A stretch of DNA of 64,000 nucleotides. Origin: Streptococcus mitis (GTDB lineage: Bacteria > Bacillota > Bacilli > Lactobacillales > Streptococcaceae). The position numbers and the translations under genes were made by a program. The notes beneath the pieces were generated by a model. The model did no database searches and was not told where the DNA came from. It saw nothing but the letters and a program-made list of their open reading frames with translations. Below, one piece after another: positions 48,733-58,169 of this stretch (its first letter is position 1; each line of letters opens with the position of its first letter). The stretch covers positions 56,002-120,001 of the forward strand of contig NZ_JPFU01000008.1 of NCBI RefSeq assembly GCF_000722695.1. Reading direction: 5' to 3'.

Positions 48733-48776
48733 AGTCAAGCACCCCTTTGAAAGTACTTTTAAAGGGGTGCTTGACT
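48733..48776. terminator. 44-bp near-perfect palindrome
   Basis: Arms of 22 bases, AGTCAAGCACCCCTTTGAAAGT and its near-exact inverse complement, with one mismatch and no loop. Downstream is TTGCTTTCTTTTT. It may terminate the upstream transcript, but it is unusually long and loop-free for a terminator and might be a protein-binding site or mobile-element end. Confidence 0.55.
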
Positions 48777-48817
48777 TGCTTTCTTTTTAAAACTGCAATC
48801 TATCATAGAACAAACTC

Positions 48818-48846
48818 TTGAAAGCGCTTTAAAAATAGTATATAAT
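48818..48846 (+). promoter_or_regulatory. nanE promoter with catabolite-repression (cre-like) site
   Basis: TTGAAA (48818-48823) -35, 17-base spacer, TATAAT (48841-48846). The -35 lies inside TTGAAAGCGCTTTAA, which resembles a CcpA cre box (one mismatch near the end). Carbon-catabolite control of the sialic-acid genes is therefore likely. Confidence 0.6.
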
Positions 48847-48881
48847 TGTCTCATAAGAAAAAAGGAAAAGGAGGAAGAAGG

Positions 48882-49580
48882 ATGCCACAGATTACTAAAG
48901 AAGCCTTGATTAATCAAATTAAAGATGGAATCATTGTTTCTTGTCAGGCCCTTCCTCACGAACCGCTTTATACAGAAGCGGGAGGAGTCATTCCCTTGCT
49001 GGTCAAAGCGGCTGAGCAAGGTGGAGCAGTCGGTATCCGAGCCAACAGTGTTCGTGATATCAAGGAAATCAAAGAGGTTACAAAACTTCCGATTATCGGG
49101 ATTATCAAACGAGATTATCCACCTCAAGAACCCTTCATCACTGCTACTATGAAAGAAGTTGATGAACTAGCAGAGCTAGACATTGAGGTAATTGCTCTGG
49201 ACTGTACGAAGCGAGAACGCTATGACGGTTTAGAAATTCAGGAGTTTATCCGCCAGGTCAAGGAAAAATATCCTAACCAGCTCTTGATGGCAGATACTAG
49301 TACCTTCGAAGAAGGGTTAGCAGCTGTAGAAGCAGGAATTGACTTTGTAGGAACAACCTTATCAGGTTACACATCTTATAGTCCAAAAGTGGACGGTCCA
49401 GATTTTGAATTAATCAAAAAGCTCTGTGATGCGGGTGTAGATGTTATCGCTGAAGGGAAAATTCATACACCAGAACAAGCTAAACAAATCCTGGGATACG
49501 GAGTAAGAGGCATTGTTGTTGGTGGCGCTATTACTAGACCAAAAGAGATTACAGAACGCTTTGTTGCTGGTCTTAAATAA
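48882..49580 (+). CDS. nanE: N-acetylmannosamine-6-phosphate 2-epimerase
   Basis: 232-residue TIM-barrel enzyme converting ManNAc-6-P to GlcNAc-6-P in sialic acid breakdown. Motifs LIADTS-like ([12 protein letters not shown]), GTTLSGYT and [12 protein letters not shown] match the family. ATG at 48882 (MPQITKE) follows AAAGGAGGAAGAAGG. First gene of the catabolic block; it sits downstream of a cre-like promoter. Confidence 0.94.
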   Translation: MPQITKEALINQIKDGIIVSCQALPHEPLYTEAGGVIPLLVKAAEQGGAVGIRANSVRDIKEIKEVTKLPIIGIIKRDYPPQEPFITATMKEVDELAELDIEVIALDCTKRERYDGLEIQEFIRQVKEKYPNQLLMADTSTFEEGLAAVEAGIDFVGTTLSGYTSYSPKVDGPDFELIKKLCDAGVDVIAEGKIHTPEQAKQILGYGVRGIVVGGAITRPKEITERFVAGLK

Positions 49581-49627
49581 CACAATCTCAAAACAGAGGA
49601 GAGTGGTGGAAGCGTCGGATAAAATGA

Positions 49628-51022
<1,395 letters not shown>

Positions 51023-51040
51023 ACCCTAAACAGATTTTGT

Positions 51041-51086
51041 AGCCCCTTTTCCCTTTGCACACTTGTGTAAGAAAAGGGGGCTTTTA
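51041..51086 (+). terminator. intra-operon stem-loop between binding-protein and permease genes
   Basis: AGCCCCTTTTC and GAAAAGGGGGCT arms with TTTTA after. Such a structure usually lowers expression of the permeases relative to the binding protein. Confidence 0.75.
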
Positions 51087-51156
51087 TTTAAAAGGTAAAT
51101 CATCATTCTCTTAGGAGATTATCAATAAAAAAGAAAAGGAAAGAGAGGTGCCGACA

Positions 51157-52044
51157 GTGAAAGTTAATAAAATTCGTATGAGAGAAACTATTATTTCTTA
51201 TGCTTTCCTAGCGCCAGTTTTATTCTTCTTCGTTGTCTTCGTTTTAGCACCAATGATTATGGGCTTCATCACAAGTTTCTTTAACTATTCTATGACTAGT
51301 TTCCAATTTGTGGGCTTAGATAACTATATCCGTATGTTTAAAGATCCTGTCTTTACAAAATCTCTGATTAATACAGTTATTTTGGTTATTGGATCAGTTC
51401 CTGTGGTTGTTCTCTTCTCGCTCTTTGTAGCGTCACAGACCTACCATCAAAATGCTATCGCTAGATCCTTCTATCGTTTCGTATTTTTCCTTCCAGTTGT
51501 TACAGGTAGTGTTGCCGTAACAGTTGTATGGAAATGGATTTATGACCCACTATCAGGTATCTTGAACTTTGTGCTTAAATCAAGTCATATTATTTCTCAA
51601 AACATTTCATGGCTTGGTGATAAGCACTGGGCATTGATGGCGATTATGATTATCCTCTTGACAACTTCAGTTGGTCAACCAATCATCCTCTACATCGCTG
51701 CTATGGGAAATATCGATAATTCATTGGTTGAAGCAGCCCGCGTCGATGGTGCAACTGAGTTTCAAGTTTTCTGGAAGATTAAATGGCCAAGCCTTCTTCC
51801 AACAACTCTCTATATCGCAATTATTACAACAATTAACTCATTCCAATGTTTCGCCTTGATTCAGCTTTTGACATCTGGTGGTCCAAACTACTCTACAAGT
51901 ACCTTGATGTACTACCTATACGAAAAAGCCTTCCAATTGACAGAGTATGGCTATGCCAACACAATTGGTGTCTTCTTGGCAGTTATGATTGCTATCGTAA
52001 GTTTTGTTCAATTTAAAGTACTCGGAAACGACGTAGAATACTAA
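51157..52044 (+). CDS. sugar ABC transporter permease (first)
   Basis: 295-residue binding-protein-dependent permease with six membrane helices and the EAA loop EAARVDGATEFQVFWKI near residue 190, which contacts the ATPase. GTG at 51157 (MKVNKIRMRETIISYAF) follows GAGAGG; a second GTG lies 9 bases upstream. No ATPase gene is nearby, so a shared multi-task ATPase such as MsmK probably energises it (known for the pneumococcal system). Confidence 0.9.
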   Translation: MKVNKIRMRETIISYAFLAPVLFFFVVFVLAPMIMGFITSFFNYSMTSFQFVGLDNYIRMFKDPVFTKSLINTVILVIGSVPVVVLFSLFVASQTYHQNAIARSFYRFVFFLPVVTGSVAVTVVWKWIYDPLSGILNFVLKSSHIISQNISWLGDKHWALMAIMIILLTTSVGQPIILYIAAMGNIDNSLVEAARVDGATEFQVFWKIKWPSLLPTTLYIAIITTINSFQCFALIQLLTSGGPNYSTSTLMYYLYEKAFQLTEYGYANTIGVFLAVMIAIVSFVQFKVLGNDVEY

Positions 52045-52059
52045 AGAAAGGAGACAGCT

Positions 52060-52899
52060 ATGCAATCTACAGAAAAAAAACCATTAACAGCCTTTACTGT
52101 TATTTCAACAATCATTTTGCTCTTGTTGACTGTGCTGTTCATCTTTCCATTCTACTGGATTTTGACAGGGGCATTCAAATCACAACCTGATACAATCGTT
52201 ATTCCACCACAATGGTTCCCTAAAATGCCAACCATGGAAAACTTCCAACAACTCATGGTGCAAAACCCTGCCATGCAATGGATGTGGAACTCAGTATTTA
52301 TCTCATTGGTAACGATGTTCTTAGTCTGTGCGACTTCATCTCTAGCAGGTTATGTATTGGCTAAAAAACGTTTCTATGGTCAACGTATCCTCTTTGCCGT
52401 CTTCATCGCTGCTATGGCGCTTCCAAAACAAGTTGTCCTTGTACCATTGGTACGTATCGTCAACTTCATGGGAATCCACGATACTCTCTGGGCAGTTATC
52501 TTGCCTTTGATTGGATGGCCATTTGGGGTCTTCCTTATGAAACAATTTAGTGAAAACATCCCTACAGAATTGCTTGAATCAGCTAAAATTGATGGTTGTG
52601 GTGAGATTCGTACTTTCTGGAGTGTAGCCTTCCCAATTGTAAAACCAGGGTTTGCGGCTCTTGCAATCTTTACCTTCATCAATACTTGGAACGACTACTT
52701 CATGCAGTTGGTTATGTTGACTTCACGTAACAATTTGACTATTTCACTCGGTGTTGCGACCATGCAAGCCGAAATGGCAACCAACTATGGTTTAATCATG
52801 GCAGGGGCAGCTCTTGCTGCTGTGCCAATCGTAACAGTCTTCTTAGTCTTCCAAAAATCCTTCACACAAGGTATTACTATGGGAGCGGTCAAAGGATAA
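52060..52899 (+). CDS. sugar ABC transporter permease (second)
   Basis: 279-residue partner permease with six helices and EAA loop ESAKIDGCGEIRTFWSV around residue 175. It starts 15 bases after the first permease with AAAGGAG. It completes the uptake system, with the cytoplasmic ATPase supplied from elsewhere. Confidence 0.9.
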   Translation: MQSTEKKPLTAFTVISTIILLLLTVLFIFPFYWILTGAFKSQPDTIVIPPQWFPKMPTMENFQQLMVQNPAMQWMWNSVFISLVTMFLVCATSSLAGYVLAKKRFYGQRILFAVFIAAMALPKQVVLVPLVRIVNFMGIHDTLWAVILPLIGWPFGVFLMKQFSENIPTELLESAKIDGCGEIRTFWSVAFPIVKPGFAALAIFTFINTWNDYFMQLVMLTSRNNLTISLGVATMQAEMATNYGLIMAGAALAAVPIVTVFLVFQKSFTQGITMGAVKG

Positions 52900-52951
52900 G
52901 AAACGATTTCTTTTACAGTATCAATTGGCTATTGCTAGCATGATCTAAAAG

Positions 52952-52985
52952 CCTCCGACAGTAAATGACACTGTTGGAGGTGTTA
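52952..52985 (+). terminator. stem-loop after sugar permeases
   Basis: CCTCCGACAGT and ACTGTTGGAGG arms, then TGTTAGTTTT. It partly separates the permeases from the YhcH gene. Confidence 0.7.
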
Positions 52986-53024
52986 GTTTTAATCGCTTAA
53001 TGACGATTTTTAAAGGAGAAAATA

Positions 53025-53477
53025 ATGATTTTTGACGATTTGAAAAATATTAGCTTCTATAAAGGGATTCATCCAAATCTTGACAAGGCAATTGATTATC
53101 TTTATGAACATCGTAAAGATTCATTCGAGTTAGGAAAATATGATATTGATGGTGATAAGGTCTTTCTAGTTGTTCAAGAAAATGTCCTAAATAAAGCTGA
53201 AAATGACCAGTTTGAACATCACAAGAACTATGCAGACTTGCATTTATTGGTAGAAGGGCATGAATATTCGAGCTACGGTTCACGTATCAAAGATGAAGCA
53301 GTAGCATTTGACGAAACAAGTGATATTGGTTTTGTCCATTGTCATGAACAGTATCCACTTTTACTAGGTTATCACAATTTTGCAATTTTCTTCCCAGGAG
53401 AACCACATCAACCAAATGGTTATGCAGGTATGGAAGATCAAGTTCGCAAGTATTTGTTTAAAATTTTAATTGATTAG
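53025..53477 (+). CDS. YhcH/YjgK/YiaL family (DUF386) protein
   Basis: 150-residue cupin-like small protein. The motif region HKNYADLHLLVEGHE and the C-terminal FFPGEPHQPN hold the metal-binding His residues. E. coli NanQ (YhcH) is an anomerase that interconverts sialic-acid anomers, and this protein is consistent with that role, given its place in the sialic acid operon. RBS AAAGGAG. Confidence 0.85.
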   Translation: MIFDDLKNISFYKGIHPNLDKAIDYLYEHRKDSFELGKYDIDGDKVFLVVQENVLNKAENDQFEHHKNYADLHLLVEGHEYSSYGSRIKDEAVAFDETSDIGFVHCHEQYPLLLGYHNFAIFFPGEPHQPNGYAGMEDQVRKYLFKILID

Positions 53478-53509
53478 AATAACAGGTAGAGATAGCTGAT
53501 GACTATCTT

Positions 53510-53613
53510 ATACTCTTCGAAAATCTCTTCAAACCGCGTCAGCTTCGCCTTGCCGTACTTAAGTACAGCCTGCGGCTAGCTTCCTAGTTTGCTCTTTGAT
53601 TTTCATTGAGTAT
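53510..53613. repeat. BOX element without boxB
   Basis: Starts ATACTCTTCGAAAATC, includes CGTCAGCTTCGCCTTGCCGT and GCGGCTAGCTTCCTAGTTTG, and ends TTTTCATTGAGTAT. A-C type. It lies between the YhcH gene and the DUF624 gene. Confidence 0.88.
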
Positions 53614-53717
53614 TATTGAACACTTTTGAAAATTGAGTTTAAGAGTTGAATCTTATCACTTGATAAATCGGAATGATTTAGATAGTGGTAGAAATGAAGT
53701 GATAGGGGGAGTAAAAG

Positions 53718-54362
53718 ATGTCACAAAAAGGAAGAAGTCTCATCAAGGCTGCATTTGATACAGATAATTTTCTAATGCGAATTAGTGAGAAGGTTTTAGA
53801 TATTGTAACAGTCAATCTTCTCTTTGTAGTAACTTGTTTGCCAATCGTAACGATTGGGGTAGCTAAAATTAGTCTCTATCAGACAATGTTTGAAATCAAG
53901 CAAAGTAGACGTGTTCCAGTTTTTAGAACCTATCTAAAAGTTTTTAGGCAAAATCTGAAACTAGGTTTTCAGTTGGGGATGTTGGAGTTAGGAATTGTAT
54001 TTCTTGCTCTTTCAGATCTCTATCTTTTCTGGGGTCAAACAGCTCTGCCCTTCCAATTGGTGAAAGCCATTTGTTTAGGGATTCTGATTTTCCTTACTAT
54101 TGTGATGTTGGCTAGTTACCCGATTGCGGCACGTTATGACCTATCTTGGAAAGAAATTCTTCAAAAAGGACTGATCTTGGCTAGCTTTAATGCACCGTGG
54201 TTTATCTTGATGATCGTAATTATCTTTTTGATTTTGATGATTCTATATCTATCAGCCTTTACACTTCTATTGGGAGGATCAGCTTTTATTCTCTTTGGTT
54301 TTGGACTTCTTACTTTTTTACAAGTAGGAGTGATGGAAAAGCTATTTGCTAAGTATGAGTAA
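53718..54362 (+). CDS. DUF624 (YesL-like) membrane protein
   Basis: 214 residues with about five hydrophobic segments, typical of the DUF624 family found beside carbohydrate-uptake operons. The N-terminal part is LNF-like: SEKVLDIVTVNLLFVVTCLP. The role is unknown; it may assist sugar transport or signalling. RBS AGGGGGAG. Confidence 0.8.
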   Translation: MSQKGRSLIKAAFDTDNFLMRISEKVLDIVTVNLLFVVTCLPIVTIGVAKISLYQTMFEIKQSRRVPVFRTYLKVFRQNLKLGFQLGMLELGIVFLALSDLYLFWGQTALPFQLVKAICLGILIFLTIVMLASYPIAARYDLSWKEILQKGLILASFNAPWFILMIVIIFLILMILYLSAFTLLLGGSAFILFGFGLLTFLQVGVMEKLFAKYE

Positions 54363-54378
54363 GGGTTGCAATTATTTC

Positions 54379-54392
54379 TGAAACTACTTTCA
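54379..54392. promoter_or_regulatory. palindrome TGAAACTACTTTCA upstream of sialate lyase gene
   Basis: Same 14-base near-palindrome as 40620-40633, located 60 bases upstream of the lyase -35. Candidate site for a sialic-acid regulator; identity unknown. Confidence 0.4.
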
Positions 54393-54451
54393 AACGCTCC
54401 CAAAGCTATTCTATAAGCGAGAAACTAAAATCTAAGTGCCTAAAAGATATT

Positions 54452-54480
54452 GAAAGCCTTTTCTCTAAAGTGTATACTAA
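54452..54480 (+). promoter_or_regulatory. promoter of sialate lyase gene
   Basis: TTGAAA (54452-54457), 17-base spacer, TATACT (54475-54480). The -35 region (TTGAAAGCCTTTTC) is weakly cre-like. Confidence 0.55.
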
Positions 54481-54535
54481 AGAAGTAAAGAAAGAATCTG
54501 CTCTAGCAGAAAATAAAAATAACAGGAGAAAATCT

Positions 54536-55453
54536 ATGTCAGATTTAAAAAAATACGAAGGTGTCATTCCAGCCTTCTACGCATGTTACGATGAACAAGG
54601 AGAAGTAAGTCCAGAGCGCACACGTGCCTTGGTTCAATACTTCATTGATAAAGGTGTTCAAGGTCTTTATGTCAATGGATCTTCTGGTGAATGTATCTAC
54701 CAAAGCGTTGAAGATCGTAAGTTGATTTTGGAAGAAGTCATGGCAGTTGCCAAAGGTAAATTAACTATTATTGCCCATGTTGCTTGCAATAATACTAAAG
54801 ATAGTATGGAGCTGGCTCGCCATGCAGAAAGCTTGGGTGTAGATGCCATTGCAACGATTCCACCAATTTACTTCCGCTTGCCAGAATACTCAGTCGCTAA
54901 ATACTGGAATGATATCAGCTCTGCAGCTCCAAACACAGACTATGTCATCTACAACATTCCTCAATTGGCAGGTGTTGCTTTGACTCCAAGTCTTTATACT
55001 GAAATGTTGAAGAATCCTCGTGTTATCGGTGTGAAGAACTCTTCTATGCCAGTTCAAGATATCCAAACATTTGTGAGCCTTGGTGGAGAAGACCATATCG
55101 TCTTTAACGGTCCAGATGAGCAGTTCCTAGGAGGTCGCCTCATGGGTGCTAAGGCTGGTATCGGTGGAACTTACGGTGCTATGCCAGAACTCTTCTTGAA
55201 ACTCAACCAATTGATTGCGGATAAAGATTTAGAAACAGCGCGTGAATTACAATACGCTATCAACGCTATCATTGGTAAACTCACTTCTGCACATGGAAAT
55301 ATGTATGGTGTCATTAAAGAAGTCTTGAAGATTAATGAAGGACTTGATATTGGATCTGTTCGTTCACCTTTGACACCAGTGACTGAAGAAGATCGTCCAG
55401 TTGTGGAAGCAGCTGCAGCCTTGATTCGTGAAACTAAGGAGCGCTTCCTCTAA
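54536..55453 (+). CDS. N-acetylneuraminate lyase (DHDPS/NAL family)
   Basis: 305-residue TIM barrel of the dihydrodipicolinate synthase superfamily that cleaves sialic acid to ManNAc and pyruvate. The Schiff-base lysine is in RVIGVKNSSMP, the catalytic Tyr in YVIYNIPQ, and GSSGE is near the N-terminus. ATG at 54536 (MSDLKKYEG) follows AGGAGAAAATCT. It belongs to a two-gene operon with the downstream ROK kinase. Confidence 0.92.
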   Translation: MSDLKKYEGVIPAFYACYDEQGEVSPERTRALVQYFIDKGVQGLYVNGSSGECIYQSVEDRKLILEEVMAVAKGKLTIIAHVACNNTKDSMELARHAESLGVDAIATIPPIYFRLPEYSVAKYWNDISSAAPNTDYVIYNIPQLAGVALTPSLYTEMLKNPRVIGVKNSSMPVQDIQTFVSLGGEDHIVFNGPDEQFLGGRLMGAKAGIGGTYGAMPELFLKLNQLIADKDLETARELQYAINAIIGKLTSAHGNMYGVIKEVLKINEGLDIGSVRSPLTPVTEEDRPVVEAAAALIRETKERFL

Positions 55454-55470
55454 TCCATAAGGAGGTATTT

Positions 55471-56355
55471 ATGACTAACTACATTGCAATTGATATCGGT
55501 GGAACTAACATCAAGTATGGTTTGGTTGATCAAGAGGGGCAACTTCTTGAATCTCATGAGATACCGACAGAGGCACATAAAGGTGGTCCCCATATTTTAG
55601 AGAAAACCAAACAGATTGTAGCTAGTTATCTTGAAAAAGATTCTGTAGCAGGTGTTGCCATTTCTTCAGCAGGTATGGTGGATCCTGACAAGGGTGAGAT
55701 TTTCTATGCAGGCCCACAGATTCCAAACTATGCAGGTACACAGTTCAAGAAGGAAATCGAGACTAGCTTTGACATTCCTTGTGAAATTGAAAATGATGTC
55801 AACTGTGCAGGTCTTGCAGAAGCAGTTTCGGGATCTGGTAAGGGAGCAAGCGTGACCCTTTGCTTAACCATTGGAACAGGTATTGGCGGTTGTTTAATTA
55901 TTGACGGTCAAGTCTTCCATGGTTTTAGTAACTCCGCCTGTGAGGTTGGCTATCTACACATGCAGGATGGAGCTTTCCAAGACTTAGCCTCAACCACAGC
56001 TTTGGTTCGTTATGTAGCAGAAGCACATGGTGACCCAGTCGAACAGTGGAATGGTCGTCGGATTTTTAAGGAAGCTACTGAGGGAAACAAGCTTTGTATG
56101 AAAGGTATCGACCGTATGGTTGACTATCTAGGAAAAGGTCTAGCTAATATTTGTTATGTGGCCAATCCAGAAGTAGTTATTCTAGGTGGTGGTATCATGG
56201 GACAAGAAGCTATTCTCAAGCCTAAAATTCGAAAAGCTTTGAAAGATGCTTTGGTACCAAGTCTAGCAGATAAGACGAGATTAGAATTTGCCCATCATCA
56301 AAATACAGCAGGTATGTTGGGTGCTTATTATCATTTTAAAACAAAACAATCCTAG
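55471..56355 (+). CDS. nanK: ROK family sugar kinase
   Basis: 294-residue ASKHA-fold kinase. N-terminal phosphate-binding motif AIDIGGTNIKYGLV; ENDVNCAGLAEA and TIGTGIGGCLI central motifs; GGGIMGQE near the C-terminus. The usual ROK zinc Cys cluster is reduced to CEVGYLHM. From position it probably phosphorylates ManNAc after the lyase. RBS AAGGAGG. Confidence 0.85.
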   Translation: MTNYIAIDIGGTNIKYGLVDQEGQLLESHEIPTEAHKGGPHILEKTKQIVASYLEKDSVAGVAISSAGMVDPDKGEIFYAGPQIPNYAGTQFKKEIETSFDIPCEIENDVNCAGLAEAVSGSGKGASVTLCLTIGTGIGGCLIIDGQVFHGFSNSACEVGYLHMQDGAFQDLASTTALVRYVAEAHGDPVEQWNGRRIFKEATEGNKLCMKGIDRMVDYLGKGLANICYVANPEVVILGGGIMGQEAILKPKIRKALKDALVPSLADKTRLEFAHHQNTAGMLGAYYHFKTKQS

Positions 56356-56380
56356 TTTGGCAATGCCAAACTAGGATTTT
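56350..56380 (+). terminator. terminator after ROK kinase gene
   Basis: TCCTAGTTTGGCA and TGCCAAACTAGGA are 13-base arms directly adjoining; the gene's stop codon is inside the stem, and TTTT follows. Confidence 0.88.
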
Positions 56381-57095
56381 CTAGGTACGACGGGCATATA
56401 GTTCATCTGTGTTGTATAGTAAATTGAAACAAGAACAAGACAAAAGAGCCTCGAAAAAAGTACTACAACTCGGTAATGCCTTTTTGAGGTGCTTTTTGAT
56501 ATGAGCCCATGTTTTCTCAATAGGATTGTACTCAGGTGAGTAGGGAGGAAGAGGTAAAAGTTTATGCCCAAACTCTTCACACAAGAGTTCTAGCTTACCC
56601 ATTCTATGGAATCTTGCATTATCCATAATGATAACTGATGGTTTGTTTAAGGTTGGTAAGAGAAACTTCTGAAACCAAGCTTCAAAAAAGTCGCTCGTCA
56701 TCGTCTCTTCGTAAGTCATTGGAGCGATTAACTCACCATTTGTTAGCCCTGCAACCAAAGAAATCCTCTGATATCTTCTTCCAGATACTTTACCTCTTAT
56801 TAACTGACCTTTTAAAGAGTGACCATATTCTCGATAAAAATAAGTATCGAATCCTGTTTCATCAATATAAACAGGTGCTAGATGCTTTAAACTATTAAAA
56901 CTTTTAAGAAATAAAGCTACTTTTTCTGGGTCTTGTTCATAGTAGGTGTGGTTCTTTTTTTCGAGTGTAGCCCATAGCTTTGAGAGCATAGTGGATAGTA
57001 GTTGGATGACAGTCAAATTCAGAAGCTATTTCAGTCAAATAAGCGTCTGGATTGTCAGTAAGATGGTTTTTGAGACATCTGCTAGGACGCAGACT
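56381..57095 (-). mobile_element. truncated IS630-Spn1-like element
   Basis: The minus-strand second ORF (56381-57016) has a DDE transposase domain: YIDETGFDT, IIMDNARFH and PYSPEYNPIEKTW. Upstream on the same strand, in another frame, a first-ORF remnant reads HLTDNPDAYLTEIASEF and CHPTTIHYALKAMGY; the frames change at a run of seven A. The element's right end, TATAGTAAATTGAAAC, is near 56415, so the last dozen residues of the second ORF are read from flanking DNA. The beginning of the first ORF and the other terminus are missing. It is probably inactive. Confidence 0.85.
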
Positions 57096-57128
57096 TTTAT
57101 CGTCGCATGGTAGACTAGGAGGAGCCTT

Positions 57129-57437
57129 ATGACAGATTTTCTGATTCTTCCTCTTATTCTCATAGTCGTGGGCATGATTGCCTTGATTCTCTGGATGTCC
57201 ATAGTTCTGGCTAGTGGATTGTTTTTAATTGGACTAGCCTGTGCTACTCTCTTTACTGAGGTATATGGATTCTATCTTCTCTTTACAGAAACTGAACTTT
57301 ACACGGAAGATTTAGCACAGAATGGATTATTTGGTTTTACGACTTTCTTTATCATCTTTAATCTTGCTTTGCTTGTCTTGGCAGGCTGGGCAGGATATAA
57401 GTGGAAGATAAGATTAAAAAAATGGAGAAAACTCTAA
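57129..57437 (+). CDS. small membrane protein (third small family, intact copy)
   Basis: 102 residues, three hydrophobic helices, charged Lys-rich tail (KIRLKKWRKL). Unknown function. The intact form of the family whose second copy at 63507 is broken by a stop codon. AGGAGG precedes the ATG by 5 bases, and a terminator overlaps its 3' end. Confidence 0.6.
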   Translation: MTDFLILPLILIVVGMIALILWMSIVLASGLFLIGLACATLFTEVYGFYLLFTETELYTEDLAQNGLFGFTTFFIIFNLALLVLAGWAGYKWKIRLKKWRKL

Positions 57438-57458
57438 TGGTTCTTCTCCATTTTTTAT
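57417..57458 (+). terminator. terminator overlapping small membrane protein 3' end
   Basis: AAAAAATGGAGAA and TTCTCCATTTTTT arms. Confidence 0.75.
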
Positions 57459-57507
57459 TATGTGACTATTAGTCCGTCTCGCTCCGCTAGGTGCGAGACA
57501 AAAAAAC

Positions 57508-57524
57508 CACCCGCTATGCGGGTG
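57508..57524. repeat. left-end hairpin of IS200/IS605 element
   Basis: CACCCGC-TAT-GCGGGTG hairpin close to the left end; a further GTCTCGC/GCGAGAC hairpin lies at 57476-57499. The right end of the element has the mirror-type hairpin (58187-58207). Confidence 0.65.
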
Positions 57525-57607
57525 CGCGTCGAAGGTTATACCCAAACAACTCCGAACGCGATACAATAAAGGTGTTCAAGCCAATTGTAAAGCGAAAGGA
57601 GAAAAAT

Positions 57608-58071
57608 ATGGCACAAAAGGCTCATAGTTTATCGCACACAAAGTGGCACTGTTCTATCACATTGTGTTCACCCCTAAGTATAGACGAAAAATAATATATA
57701 ATCAATATCGAAGTAGTTTAGGCGAAATATTTCATCGCTTGTGTAGTTGTAAAGGAGTTGAGATTATCGAAGGTCACTTAATGCCAGACCATGTACATAT
57801 GTTAGTCAGTATTCCACCGAGGATAAGTGTTTCAAGTTTCATGGGGTATTTAAAAGGTAAAAGTGCACTCATGATGTTTGACAAACACGCCAACCTCAAG
57901 TACAAGTTTGGGAATCAGCATTTCTGGGCGGAAGGTTATTATGTGAGTACGGTTGGACTCAATGAAGCCACAATTAAGAAGTATATTCAGGAGCAGGAAA
58001 AGCATGATATAGCACTAGATAAATTGAGTGTAAAAGAATATGAGGATCCCTTTAGGGATAGTGGTAAGTAA
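57608..58071 (+). pseudogene. frameshifted IS200/IS605 transposase TnpA
   Basis: Y1 HUH transposase. The N-terminus MAQKAHSLSHTKW starts at 57608, but a one-base loss near 57652 shifts the frame; the rest (YHIVFTPKYRRK to the end) continues in the frame open from 57643. The HUH motif PDHVHMLVS and the catalytic Tyr (STVGLNEATIKKYIQEQ region) are intact. The protein could still form if translation begins at the GTG at 57643. Full-length homologues have no frame change here. Confidence 0.8.
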
Positions 58072-58169
58072 TACTAAAGCCTTTTTAAGAGGCAAGTGAC
58101 GAGTCAAGAGCAATAAGGCTTGAACAACGTGAAAGCCAGCGTCTTTAGGCGCTGGCTGGTAATTTGGGC

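Noticed and set aside
56381..57016. Intact transposase gene
   Set aside because: The first ORF lacks its beginning and the second reads out of the element into flanking DNA; treated as a truncated element.
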